In this document: positions 8,020 through 17,381 of the stretch, piece by piece
Numbering within the stretch: position 1 is the first letter of the stretch
How the letters are laid out: each line of letters starts with the position of its first letter
The notes under the pieces: model-generated
Told to the model about the DNA's origin: nothing
The model's input: only the letters and a program-made list of their open reading frames with translations
Databases searched by the model: none
Program-made: the position numbers and the translations under genes
From: Lentisphaerae bacterium GWF2_44_16
GTDB taxonomy: Bacteria; Verrucomicrobiota; Lentisphaeria; Victivallales; GWF2-45-14
Assembly (NCBI GenBank): GCA_001803225.1
Contig: MHBF01000027.1
Location: forward strand, 1 to 36,143
DNA: 36,143 nucleotides
Reading direction: 5' to 3'

Positions 8020-9896
8020 AGACAAGTTCTGTTGTTGCGGAGACTCATCCTCCAGAGTATTTGTTGCACAAATATTGGGCCAGGAAACCGCACAATGTCA
8101 TTCGTCACTATTTAAAATCGTATTTCAAACCCGGCGACCTTCTCGTGGATCCCTTTTGTGGTAGCGGAGTGTTTCTTGCTGAGGCAAAAAAACTGGGGAT
8201 TAATTCACGAGGTTACGATATCAACCCGATTGCTTTTCTAATATCTTCGGTCACAACTGACCCACCAAGTAAAGCGGACTTTGAACGAGCCGCTCGAAAA
8301 ATTTTAGAGCTTGCAAAATCAAAGTACGAAATCCTCTATCAGCTTTCAACCGGAGGAACGGTTAGATATGTAGTTCATCAAATGATTACTCGTTGCGGTA
8401 CATGTAACGTTGAGTATTCAAGTGGTGATACAAAAAAAGTAGGCAATCGTTCATATTGCCCTCGGTGTAACTTAAAACTCTCCTTCAATCAAGAAAGTTG
8501 CGTTGGAACTAAAATTGTTAAGATTTACGACAAGCAAAATAATGAAATTCTGGATGAGGAAGAATTAGCAATCCAGGAAAATGTCTCAAAAACGAATGGC
8601 TCAATTGAAGCTTTCAACATTCCTCTGGTTACCAATCGTAGAATTCTTGCATTTCCGGACATGAAGACGTCGGATTTATTTACTCCACGTGCTTTTACAG
8701 TGCTCTGTGATCTATTTCAACAAGCCCATAAGATTGAGGATACAAAAGTAAAGAATGCAATTTTACTACTTCTCACCTCCGCAACAGCGCAATGTTCAAG
8801 ACTAATTCCGTCAAGAAATAATTTAAAAACTGGAGGCCCTGCATGGACTGTCCCTGGATTTTGGATTGCCCCTGTTCATCTCGAAACGAACCCCCTCATT
8901 CATCTCGAGGCAAGATTCGGCAAATTCATTAAGGGTATTGGACGACTCTCTGAGGAATACAAAAACAGTGACGCAATTAGCATTGTTACAAACCAGTCGG
9001 CAACAAACGGTCTCGGTAACATAGAAGATGAAACTTTGAATGGAATATTTTTTGATCCACCATATGGGGACAATGTCCCTTATGTTGAATTTTCTTCCAT
9101 TTGGAATTCTTTTCTAAATAGGGACATTGAATATACTGATGAAATCGTCGTTTCAGACAGAAAAACCTTTAAGAGTTCCTGGGATAAGTATCAAACAGAT
9201 ATCGAGAAAGTGATCGGTTTGTTTTTTAGAAAACTAAAAGATGAGGGTAAAGTTATCATGACATTTAATAACCTCGACCCTCGCGCCTGGAAAATAGTTC
9301 TCGGTGCTTTTTCTAAATATTCCTTCCGGTGCAATGAAGCGAAGTATCAAATACCGGCGGTTGTTTCTGCAAAGGCGCAGATGGCCGCGAATACAAGTTA
9401 CATTGGAGACTACTATTGTGTATTTTCAAAAACACTCAAACCAGAAGATGGTCGCAAAGATTTAATCGCTATTACGGAACGTTTGAGGAATGCCCTTCAA
9501 GAAAGGTCTGGACGAGCACCGGTTAATCTGATTCAGAGAATAGCAATTCTGATGATTTTGAATGAGGGTTTCGATGTTGAATTGATTGGTCGGATTGAAG
9601 ATGCAATCAAGCCAATCGCAACACTGGATATTGATCATTTTCAACTCCGAGACATGTCCTCCGTGAAGAACATTAGAAATGGTTTGAAGAATGCAATAAT
9701 TAAAACGGCTCAGATGGAACTATCGGCTGGAAAGAAACCTCTTAAGGAAATTTACGAGAAAATATTACTTGCAACTGATGAAATTGGAGGTGTCCCACTG
9801 TCGGAAGTTAAAATTATTCTGCAAGAAATCGTTCACTTTGAAAAAGAATTCTGTTACTTGAAACGTATGGAAGCACAACAAACGATGTCCTTTTAA
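7986..9896 (+). CDS. DNA methyltransferase with internal zinc ribbon (M2)
   Basis: The 636-residue product has DPFCGSG at 55-61 (AdoMet binding), an internal zinc ribbon made of Cys137/Cys140 and Cys158/Cys161, and DPPYGDNVPY starting at 357 (catalytic). A methylase domain split by a zinc ribbon recalls the DUF1156-type large DNA methylases. The last 150 residues after the methylase core have no recognised motif and could bind DNA or the partner subunit. The gene overlaps M1 by 34 nt and ends 9 nt from the convergent nuclease gene, so the locus has the compact face-to-face layout common in R-M systems. Confidence 0.82.
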   Translation: MRSNSRSEKTIETSSVVAETHPPEYLLHKYWARKPHNVIRHYLKSYFKPGDLLVDPFCGSGVFLAEAKKLGINSRGYDINPIAFLISSVTTDPPSKADFERAARKILELAKSKYEILYQLSTGGTVRYVVHQMITRCGTCNVEYSSGDTKKVGNRSYCPRCNLKLSFNQESCVGTKIVKIYDKQNNEILDEEELAIQENVSKTNGSIEAFNIPLVTNRRILAFPDMKTSDLFTPRAFTVLCDLFQQAHKIEDTKVKNAILLLLTSATAQCSRLIPSRNNLKTGGPAWTVPGFWIAPVHLETNPLIHLEARFGKFIKGIGRLSEEYKNSDAISIVTNQSATNGLGNIEDETLNGIFFDPPYGDNVPYVEFSSIWNSFLNRDIEYTDEIVVSDRKTFKSSWDKYQTDIEKVIGLFFRKLKDEGKVIMTFNNLDPRAWKIVLGAFSKYSFRCNEAKYQIPAVVSAKAQMAANTSYIGDYYCVFSKTLKPEDGRKDLIAITERLRNALQERSGRAPVNLIQRIAILMILNEGFDVELIGRIEDAIKPIATLDIDHFQLRDMSSVKNIRNGLKNAIIKTAQMELSAGKKPLKEIYEKILLATDEIGGVPLSEVKIILQEIVHFEKEFCYLKRMEAQQTMSF

Positions 9897-9905
9897 GAGA
9901 CTGGA

Positions 9906-10478
9906 TTATATTTGATTTGGATCCACTAGGAGTTTGCCGTCGAAGATAAAGAGTGGTGCTAGATTTTCAGATTCGTCCGCAGTGACCACGATATTCAGAA
10001 GAGACTGTTTTATCGAACTGAAACTTTCGTAGCATTTCTTTGCGGTACTGTCCTCATCAAGAGCTCTGGCTGCGTCTTTGCACATCCACAGAAAACTCGG
10101 GATGATTCTATATTTGGCACGTTCTCCCCAATTTATGTGTGAGATAGCCAAAAAGACTTTGCTCATATCTTCGATAACCCTGACAGATTTCTCCATCTGA
10201 CTCTTGGTAACAAGCTTCTCCAAATAGTCCTTTGCCTCGACGATTACGATTATCCGGAGGTCATCATTAACCAAGACCAGATCTGGCCGTTCTTCTTCAC
10301 GTTGGAAACGATGAATTTCTACGTTGAGACCAGCTGTATCTTTTGCGACAATCTTTTTCCATGGTCCAGCAGTAGGATTTGTGAACGCAACCCACCACTT
10401 TAGTTCTGTATGCTGTCGAAAGTAGGTCTCAACTGACCACCGAGCAATTTCTTCGCTGATTTTATATTTTGGCGTCAT
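9906..10478 (-). CDS. PD-(D/E)XK-like nuclease subunit of the R-M locus
   Basis: The 190-residue protein has RPDLVLV at 64-70 followed by VIVEAKDYL at 79-87, the Asp ... Glu-x-Lys pattern of the PD-(D/E)XK nuclease fold. The rest is unrecognised. Its ATG overlaps the stop of the upstream restriction gene in an ATGA junction, so the two are translationally coupled on the minus strand. It may be a second restriction subunit or an accessory nuclease. It appears intact, unlike its partner. Confidence 0.65.
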   Translation of the reverse strand: MTPKYKISEEIARWSVETYFRQHTELKWWVAFTNPTAGPWKKIVAKDTAGLNVEIHRFQREEERPDLVLVNDDLRIIVIVEAKDYLEKLVTKSQMEKSVRVIEDMSKVFLAISHINWGERAKYRIIPSFLWMCKDAARALDEDSTAKKCYESFSSIKQSLLNIVVTADESENLAPLFIFDGKLLVDPNQI

Positions 10479-11941
10479 ACTATTTTTCCAGTTTTCATTT
10501 CAACAACTACTCCGCCATGGAAAACTGCGAAATCTAATAATTCACGCATGAGGGTAATTCCTTTATTGGTTCTAAAAGCACCAGTCTCATCAAGTAACTG
10601 AGCATGCACCTGATGCGGGTAATACGCGACTTTCATCCTAGTATCGACACCACGGATATCCTTTCCAAAAATATTTGCAAACGCAGATAGTTGCCCGGTG
10701 AATGGATCCCCAAAAATTCTTCCGGGTTTTAGACTGTTAGAAATGTAAACTAAAGCAGGAATCGTTTTGTTGAGATCAAACTTTTCTAGTCTCGGAAACG
10801 CAGCCGCAAGAGCGCGCGACACGTTCATCGCCGAATCAGCAAGATATAGAACATTTTTAGCTGTCGTCAGATGCAGTAATCCGGTACGACTCCTTGGAAA
10901 ATCCTTTATTGTCATTTTGAACGGATATTTTCCACCAGTAGTTCGTTCTAGAATTCTTTTTTGTTCAGAAATCCATTGTTTTACATCAGCCACCGACTGT
11001 GGTTTGGATCCAGCATTAGACGACAGATTATAGGCCACCTTATTTTTCACCATTTTTTCCAACTCAGTAACAAATGGGTCTTTTTTCAAAAAACCGCCAG
11101 GATGCATCTCAGCAAGAATTTTCTTGGGAAGTTCGATTGTCTGTCCCCAATGGAACAAGTCCGGGAGTTCCGCATGCTTGTCAGATTCAGAAACAAATTT
11201 TGCAACCAAATCTGGAACACTGTCATCTGACAGGAGAACACTATCAGGGAGATAGTCCACGACATTTTTCCACTGGCTTTCGACGAAACCAATCATATGT
11301 CTATATTGGCTTTCCAATACTGGATACATGGCTTCTTTGGGCAAAATGCCTATATGGACCTTGATCATTGTGGCAACAGCTAAAAAGAGTGCTGCGAGAC
11401 CTTCACCGAATGCGTAATCTTCAGGATGGGCTGAGTCAGAGTAATGAAGTACGACGCAGGGGGCCTGGTAAGCGCAGCTGAGTTTTATTCCAAGAATTGT
11501 AGGCTAGATCGAATCTCTTCTCGTACCACCATCGACATGAGTTCCAAACTCTCCAAGCAAATACCAGAACGGAATTTGTTTCCTCAAACTGCCGTACATT
11601 CTCTCGCATCGCTGTAGAGCCTGATTTCCGGTTGGAACAGCCGCAGTTTCTTCTACTGCTAAAAGAATAGAATCTTTTTCTGGATCAAAAGTGATCAAAT
11701 CCGGTTTCCCCCAATCAATCAATTCGGCTATTTGCTTCGGTAACGGATCCCAATTTTTATAGGAGCCGAAAACTTTTACTTCTAGCTCCAGCTCGTCGTT
11801 GAGTTTGAATCTAAATACGGGGATAAATCCTTTCTCGTATGAGATACTCTCAATCAAAAAATGTTTCCCCAGTTCTTCACACGCCCAGAATCCTTCGTGG
11901 AAGCTATCCGCCCAAAATTCAAGTTTGGTCACTCTTGTCAT
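10475..11941 (-). pseudogene. Restriction endonuclease-like gene interrupted by an in-frame TAG
   Basis: The reading frame runs from the ATG at 11941 for 145 codons, meets TAG at 11504-11506, then stays open for 342 more codons in the same frame to 10475. The 45 codons just after the TAG read PTILGIKLSCAYQ... and fit smoothly onto the preceding RRDSI. One base change (TGG to TAG, a tryptophan) would explain the break. The first part contains GKPDLITF at 78-85 and LAVEETAAVPTGNQ starting at 94, resembling a PD-(D/E)XK restriction enzyme with Thr in place of the usual Lys. A separate start at 11368 could express the C-terminal 297 residues alone. The stop may be a real loss of function, a sequencing error or a readthrough site. 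Confidence 0.75.
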
Positions 11942-12079
11942 AGACAACTTTATGACGAAATTCTAGCGCAAAATTATGAGTTTAACAATGATATCGTATT
12001 ATGGCGCACTGGACGCCCCGCGGGGGTTGCGTCATTGATGTGTTGTATGAAAAACACACAAGGAGGCGTGGCGACCCAG

Positions 12080-13399
12080 ATGGGGCTGACACGCACAAAA
12101 CACGAACAGGAGAAGCCAGTGGCTCCTGAGGGTATCAAGTACTGTCTTTACGCTCGCAAGAGTAGTGAGTCGGCTGAGCGGCAAGTTCTTTCTATTGATT
12201 CGCAGGCGAAGGAAATGCTTCAGATCGCGGTGCGGGATGGGCTGAATGTGGTGGAGATCAAACGAGAAAGCCATTCAGCAAAATCTACAGGTCAACGACC
12301 AACCTTCAATGAACTACTGAACGATATCCGCGATAAAAAATTTAATGGGATTCTGACATGGGCGCCTGATCGCTTGAGTCGTAATGCAGGTGATCTTGGC
12401 GCGATCGTTGACTTGATCGATCAAGGATTGCTCGCGGAGATTCGCACGCACGGACAAACATTCGGAAACAATCCGAATGAGAAATACTTACTCATGATTC
12501 TTGGCTCAACAGCTAAGCTCGAAAACGATCACCGAGGTGAAAATGTAAAGCGTGGGCTTCGTACGCGAGTAGAAATGGGTCACTGGCCGGGTATGGCACC
12601 TATTGGGTATTCGGATCAAAAACGGATGGACAAAAAATGTCAGAAATTACGTGATCCTGTTCGCGCTCCTATCGTGAAACAGATGTTTGAAAAAGTGGCG
12701 TACGAAAAATTCAGCGGTCGCAAACTTTACAACTGGTTGAAACACGATCTGAACTTTAAGACGCGTGGCAATAAAACGTTGACACTAAGCGGTATCTACC
12801 GCATCTTCGATAATCCTTTCTACTACGGACGGTTCGAATTCCCACGCAACAGTGGTAACTGGTACGAGGGTAAGCATAAACCGATCATCACAAAGGAGTT
12901 ATTCGACCAAGCACACGTCCAACTAAAACGCGACCAAATTGTGCGGGAGAACAAAGAGTTCGCCTTCACTAAACTGTTTACGTGTGGACTGTGTGGATCA
13001 GGCGTGTCGGCGGAGGAGAAATACAAACAACGGAAGGATGGTGGTCACACACGATACGTCTACTACGGATGTACCAGGGCGCGAGATCGTGATTGCAAAA
13101 ATGTCTATATTCGAGAGGATGAGTTGATTGTGGAACTTCTGAAAATCATTGATCAGATCGACATCAATGAAATGGGATTGAAGGTGAAGCTTGAAGAAGA
13201 GATAAAACGATTTAGTCGGTTCGAGCGGTTGTTCCGAGGTGGAACGTCTGTACCTGAGGGAACGACTGAGGAGATGGATGTGCGTGCGTACATGAAGTAT
13301 CTTCTGCGGGAAGGGAGCATGTCGGAGAAACGGGAGTTACTTGGAAATTTGAGAAGTAAACTGATTTACGGAAATAAGAAGATATGGATGACAAGTTAA
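12080..13399 (+). CDS. Serine site-specific recombinase
   Basis: With the ATG at 12080 the protein has 439 residues. YARKSS at 24-29 contains the catalytic serine. APDRLSRN at 95-102 is the resolvase-family arginine motif, and a recombinase DNA-binding region follows. A CGLC ... C ... C zinc ribbon lies near residue 302, and the C-terminal end is charged. This is the layout of large serine integrases/transposases, although at 439 residues it is on the short side. An AGGAGG at 12061-12066 precedes this ATG by 13 nt; ATGs at 12038 and 12047 are alternatives. It sits between the R-M locus and phage genes and is the probable integration enzyme for one or both. Confidence 0.85.
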   Translation: MGLTRTKHEQEKPVAPEGIKYCLYARKSSESAERQVLSIDSQAKEMLQIAVRDGLNVVEIKRESHSAKSTGQRPTFNELLNDIRDKKFNGILTWAPDRLSRNAGDLGAIVDLIDQGLLAEIRTHGQTFGNNPNEKYLLMILGSTAKLENDHRGENVKRGLRTRVEMGHWPGMAPIGYSDQKRMDKKCQKLRDPVRAPIVKQMFEKVAYEKFSGRKLYNWLKHDLNFKTRGNKTLTLSGIYRIFDNPFYYGRFEFPRNSGNWYEGKHKPIITKELFDQAHVQLKRDQIVRENKEFAFTKLFTCGLCGSGVSAEEKYKQRKDGGHTRYVYYGCTRARDRDCKNVYIREDELIVELLKIIDQIDINEMGLKVKLEEEIKRFSRFERLFRGGTSVPEGTTEEMDVRAYMKYLLREGSMSEKRELLGNLRSKLIYGNKKIWMTS

Positions 13400-13405
13400 G
13401 TCACT

Positions 13406-14179
13406 TCATTTTTTTGTTGATTGAGTTTTTGATTCCATAGTTTTTATAAATCTTTCGCTCGTCATCACTTCCTGCTTGAGCTGATCGTCCTTGATACGCA
13501 AAGCACGGATGCGTTCTATAAAATCAGAAGAAAATTTCATAGCTTCCGGGGTTGTTCTACTAACTCCGTAAAAAAGATCCATGAAACCTATGAGAACATC
13601 GCCGACCATCCATAGGTCATTTTTTATATGATACTCGTCTTCAATATCAAAAAATGGGGTTCCGAATGCATCATTTTTTAGATCTGGCACAAAATTTAAC
13701 ATTCCACTAACAAGATTGGAGTGGGAAATGGAGTCATTAATAATGTCTTTCATCCCCTGAATTGACCTTGATGCTTTGGGATGATTGGCTGTAAGCCATT
13801 GATAACGCTTATGGCTTAACTTTTTAGGTGTTTCTATGAAACGATGTTCATCAAACTCAGCGAAATGAGAAATATCTGGTTGCAAAATTGCGTACGCAGC
13901 ATTTACGCCAGCTTCAAGAACTTGTCTGACGTCCATGAGTGCCTGAGTTCGATGTAGCCTAAGTGTCGACAGTAACGCCAATAAAGAATGTTTCCTCATC
14001 TGGGAGAGAAAGATTGTGAACACAAAACGCGAAGCGTCGACGGAAAGAATAAAATCGTTTAACAGGGCGTGTGCTTCAAATGCAAATTGAAAATGTTCAC
14101 CAAAACGATCGGGTGCACTTCGAACCATGTCATGCTCGCTGTTAATAATATCGTCCAATGTATCTTGTTTTGGTTCCAT
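13406..14179 (-). CDS. Hypothetical protein
   Basis: With the ATG at 14179 the product has 257 residues, mostly predicted helix, with no signal peptide or obvious membrane segment. The stretch around RLHRTQALMDVRQVLEAGVNAAYAI recalls DUF5677-like helical proteins, but this is only a faint resemblance. The frame is open upstream to 14284, but that extension runs into a terminator hairpin. It is convergent with the recombinase and ends 6 nt from it. Function unknown; a cargo gene of the mobile segment is likely. Confidence 0.6.
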   Translation of the reverse strand: MEPKQDTLDDIINSEHDMVRSAPDRFGEHFQFAFEAHALLNDFILSVDASRFVFTIFLSQMRKHSLLALLSTLRLHRTQALMDVRQVLEAGVNAAYAILQPDISHFAEFDEHRFIETPKKLSHKRYQWLTANHPKASRSIQGMKDIINDSISHSNLVSGMLNFVPDLKNDAFGTPFFDIEDEYHIKNDLWMVGDVLIGFMDLFYGVSRTTPEAMKFSSDFIERIRALRIKDDQLKQEVMTSERFIKTMESKTQSTKK

Positions 14180-14271
14180 AAAGTTTTTATGAACAGATCT
14201 TATCAAGGCAGAACAATGGACGCTATACAGCGATTCAATTCCTAGATGGTTTGTACACTTTGTCGGGTACA

Positions 14272-14299
14272 ACAAAACCGCCATCTCTGGCGGTTTTGT
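14272..14299. terminator. Hairpin terminator between the hypothetical gene and repeat B
   Basis: A perfect 12-bp stem ACAAAACCGCCA (14272-14283) / TGGCGGTTTTGT (14288-14299) with loop TCTC. It lies upstream of a minus-strand gene and before a plus-strand one, so it may be left over from a gene disrupted by insertion, or insulate the two. Confidence 0.7.
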
Positions 14300-14339
14300 A
14301 ATGGGGACAGATCCCTATGGGTCGCCCCGTGTGGCTTGA

Positions 14340-14529
14340 GGCCTACGGGTCGCTCCGATAAGAAGTTGTCCTGGCGGTGTCTGTGGGTTCAGTACCACCA
14401 AACTAGGGGTATTATAAGGCCTTTTGAAGAATTTGGGCAAGGACGATTTTGAGGCATGTGGGTCGGGTTTTAGATTTGTGAATGTTACAAATGAGACACA
14501 AAAACAGCTTTCTGGTTTCTGTCTCAATT
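14340..14529. repeat. Structured intergenic repeat, copy B
   Basis: Partner of the repeat at 6333: 37 of 38 bases match in 14340-14377, then shared words at about 14450-14465 and 14485-14495, ending in GTCTCAATT. Together with the terminator it fills the gene-free stretch 14300-14610. A TACAAT box at 14553-14558 is a possible promoter for the next gene. Confidence 0.65.
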
Positions 14530-14610
14530 ACAACAAAAATGCTAAAAAGAGATACAATAAACTACCCTGCCACAAGCGGCTAAAAATTAGGCCTGGGGAA
14601 GATTTAAATT

Positions 14611-15222
14611 ATGAACAAGAAAGTTAAAAAACCAGAATTTCTCTTTCCATTCAAGAACAAAGAACACGAAGAAGAAAATAAGCATTATGTTGTTTCTAGA
14701 CTGAATACCATCTCTGATAGAAATTCAAAAATTGAACTAACCGAAACTGTTTTTAAAGGGGGATATCGAAAGCTTGAACTTAAAGAAACGATCTATTTTA
14801 AAAAAGGTGAAGATAAGAAACTAAGCGAGCGTCTCTATCTCAGGCCGTATGATCAAGTGCGACTCGAAAAATTTTTGGACTTTGTTCTTCATATACAAAA
14901 AGATGGCAACGCATTTCTTACGAGAAAAGATTCTTCAAAAGATCCCATTAAGTTTACTTCTAACCAACAAAAAATTATTAAACTATTTTACGAGCGTAAA
15001 GATGTTACTTTAAAAGACGCCATTGATATTCTTGGGACATATAAAACAACAGAATCATTAAGACAAACCATTCATAAAATGAATGGCAAGATCATTGGAA
15101 TGTTTAAACTCGCGAAAACAGATGAATTCATTAATGGCACGATCGACAAAAAGAGAAGTGGTTACTCCTTCAATCCAAATATCAGACTCGAATTCATCGA
15201 CGACAGAGTAATCAGTGATTAG
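14611..15222 (+). CDS. Hypothetical protein, possible helix-turn-helix
   Basis: The 203-residue lysine-rich protein is not recognised. The first 90 residues look like beta-rich charged sequence. Residues 115-165 (SNQQKIIKLFYERKDVTLKDAIDIL...) look like a winged-helix or HTH segment, so a regulator is possible. It is preceded by GGGGAAG about 10 nt before the ATG and followed by a terminator at 15242, so it is a single-gene unit. As the first gene of the phage-like block it could be an early regulator; this is inference. Confidence 0.6.
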   Translation: MNKKVKKPEFLFPFKNKEHEEENKHYVVSRLNTISDRNSKIELTETVFKGGYRKLELKETIYFKKGEDKKLSERLYLRPYDQVRLEKFLDFVLHIQKDGNAFLTRKDSSKDPIKFTSNQQKIIKLFYERKDVTLKDAIDILGTYKTTESLRQTIHKMNGKIIGMFKLAKTDEFINGTIDKKRSGYSFNPNIRLEFIDDRVISD

Positions 15223-15241
15223 ACGTAGTGGAAAAGTATTT

Positions 15242-15269
15242 AAAAAAGCTTTTATTTAAAGGCTTTTTT
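15242..15269 (+). terminator. Intrinsic terminator
   Basis: AAAAAAGC (15242-15249) pairs with GCTTTTTT (15262-15269), ending in a T-run; it directly follows the hypothetical gene at 14611. Confidence 0.7.
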
Positions 15270-15304
15270 GTTATGTAAAAACCAAAAAGTTACAGAGGAA
15301 GGAT

Positions 15305-16648
15305 ATGTGTTTTTCAACTAAACTGCTACCAGATATCAAGTATATCTCTTATTCATTAACGAAAATACGTATGGCAAAAAAGCTCATATGGCGCACGGAA
15401 CGACGAAAGGTAAAAGACCTGATCAGATACGAGAAAAATCCTCGTAAGCTATCAGATGTCCAACTTGAGGGATTAAAACGGAGCCTCAAAAAATTCAACG
15501 TCGCCGAGTTGCCTTGCATTAACACAGACGGAACTCTTGTCGCAGGAAATCAACGTGTGCTTGCACTCTCTCTTCTTGGGAGAGGAAATGAAGAAATCGA
15601 GGTACGTGTTCCAAATAGACCGCTCAGCGATGCGGAGTTTCGAGATTATCTTCTGACGTCAAATCGCAGTGGTGCAACTTGGGATTTTGAGAAACTCGCT
15701 GCGGATTTTGATTTGAGTGAACTCCTCAATGCAGGATTTGATTCATTAGACCTTGCCAATATCTTCGATAACAACCTGGAGATTGTTGATGATGCATTTG
15801 ACGAAGAAGATGAAATTGAGAAAGCGCAAGAGACCGATATTGCCCCTGGAGATTATTTCGCACTCGGTAGACACCGTCTGTTTTGCGGAGACGCAACAAA
15901 GCCGGAGAATGTACAACGACTCATGGATGGTGTGAAAGCCGACCTTGTAAACACTGATTTGCCGTTCAATATTGGTCTTTCCTATGACAAAGGCGTGGGC
16001 AATAAATGTGCCTATGGCGGCACTACAAACGACAGCAAGTCGGATGAAGATTACGAAACATTCGTCAAAACAGTCATGCAAAATAGCCTATCAGTCACAA
16101 AACCAGATGCGCATATCATGTTTTGGTGCGATGAGCGTTACGTCTGGTTGTTCCAAAAGGCTTATAGAGAACTCGGGATCGATTCCAAACGTTTATGTAT
16201 TTGGATAAAAAATAATCAATCCCCCACTCCAAACATTGCCTTCAATAAAGTAACAGAATTTTGCGTTTACGGAACGATAGGAAAACCGTGGCTCAATGAC
16301 AATATCACGAATCTAAACGAGATACAAAATAAGGAAGTCACGACGGGAAATCGACTCACAGAGGATATCCTCGATCTTCTCAATATCTGGCTAGTGAAGC
16401 GTCTGCCGGGATCCGAAAACGAACATCCGACGCAAAAAAATCCATCGCTCCACGAGAAAGCCTTACGACGTTGCACGCGCCCGGGCGATATCGTCCTTGA
16501 TTTAACCGCCGGGTCAGGAAGCATTCTTTCCGCATGCGAGCAGCTCAAGCGTACAGCCTATCTATGCGAGATGGAACCTGTATTTTGCCAGGTCATTATA
16601 AATCGTTTTAAAAAAATCTCCTATGAAAAAATCATCAAACTCAATTAA
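15305..16648 (+). CDS. ParB-like domain fused to a DNA methyltransferase
   Basis: The 447-residue product begins with a ParB/sulfiredoxin-like domain (DLIRYEKNPRKLS at 38-50; the GNQRVLA phosphate-binding box at 81-87). From about 180 it continues into a beta-class DNA methyltransferase. The catalytic motif reads DLPF at 218-221 where DPPY/F is expected, and the AdoMet loop is DLTAGSGS near 399-406. This fusion is common in phages and integrated elements, where it modifies the element's own DNA. AGAGGAAGG before 15305 supports that ATG; an ATG at 15371 (MAKKLIW) is an alternative. It overlaps the next methyltransferase by 26 nt. The Leu for Pro change may weaken catalysis. Confidence 0.85.
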   Translation: MCFSTKLLPDIKYISYSLTKIRMAKKLIWRTERRKVKDLIRYEKNPRKLSDVQLEGLKRSLKKFNVAELPCINTDGTLVAGNQRVLALSLLGRGNEEIEVRVPNRPLSDAEFRDYLLTSNRSGATWDFEKLAADFDLSELLNAGFDSLDLANIFDNNLEIVDDAFDEEDEIEKAQETDIAPGDYFALGRHRLFCGDATKPENVQRLMDGVKADLVNTDLPFNIGLSYDKGVGNKCAYGGTTNDSKSDEDYETFVKTVMQNSLSVTKPDAHIMFWCDERYVWLFQKAYRELGIDSKRLCIWIKNNQSPTPNIAFNKVTEFCVYGTIGKPWLNDNITNLNEIQNKEVTTGNRLTEDILDLLNIWLVKRLPGSENEHPTQKNPSLHEKALRRCTRPGDIVLDLTAGSGSILSACEQLKRTAYLCEMEPVFCQVIINRFKKISYEKIIKLN

Positions 16649-17381
16649 GCAGGGCGATGCGTTTACTCTCGGAAACCACCTATTGTTGTGTGAGGATTCC
16701 CGCAATAAAGAAATGGTCGCTGGGCTTATCGGAAAGCACAAAATCACAGCAGTGATCATTGACCCTCCTTACGGAGTAGCCGCGGCAGAAAGTAAAGAGG
16801 GGTTTCAGACGCTCGCAAAAAATAAAGCCATCATCAATGACCATCTTCAAACGGACAAGGAGTATCAACACTTTACTCTTGATTGGATTGAAGCGGTAAG
16901 GCCACATCTTAAACGAAAAAACAGCTTCTATATCTTCAACTCCGACAAAATGGTCTTTGCTCTGCGCGAAGGCATGATTGAGGCGGGTCTCAAATTTGGA
17001 CAACTCCTCATTTGGGTGAAAACGCACGCGGTGATCGGACGGATGGATTATGCGCCCCAGCACGAATTGATTGTGTACGGATGGTACGGAGTCCATGAAT
17101 TTCTCAAGCCAAAAGACAAGAGCGTTCTGGTGTGCCCTAAGCCGAATAAGAGCCCAATGCACCCATCTACCAAGCCACTTGATATTATCCGAAGACTTAT
17201 TTTAAACAGCACTCGTATTGGGGACGTTGTTTTTGACGGATTTCTCGGATCCGGAACAACTTTGCTTGCGTGCGAACAAACCAAACGGATCTGTATTGGC
17301 GTTGAACTGGATCCGGAATATTGCCAGACCATTATTGATCGGTTTGAAAAACTAACAGGCCTTGCAGCCGAAAAAATATGA
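16623..17381 (+). CDS. DNA methyltransferase, beta class
   Basis: The 252-residue protein has DPPYG at 47-51 (catalytic) and FLGSGTTLLACEQ near 207-219 (AdoMet binding). This is the beta-class order typical of N6-adenine or N4-cytosine methyltransferases. It lacks the ParB domain of its upstream neighbour but resembles that protein's C-terminal half, including the final CEQ ... RF region. The pair may have arisen by duplication, with this copy keeping the canonical active site. The start overlaps the preceding gene by 26 nt and the end overlaps the small terminase in an ATGA junction. Confidence 0.87.
   Translation: MKKSSNSIKQGDAFTLGNHLLLCEDSRNKEMVAGLIGKHKITAVIIDPPYGVAAAESKEGFQTLAKNKAIINDHLQTDKEYQHFTLDWIEAVRPHLKRKNSFYIFNSDKMVFALREGMIEAGLKFGQLLIWVKTHAVIGRMDYAPQHELIVYGWYGVHEFLKPKDKSVLVCPKPNKSPMHPSTKPLDIIRRLILNSTRIGDVVFDGFLGSGTTLLACEQTKRICIGVELDPEYCQTIIDRFEKLTGLAAEKI

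Noticed and set aside
11504-11506. Recoding of stop codons as an explanation for the in-frame TAG
   Set aside because: Other genes in the window end in TAG (for example 2628-2630 and 20269-20271), and no other gene needs stop reassignment. A local mutation is simpler.
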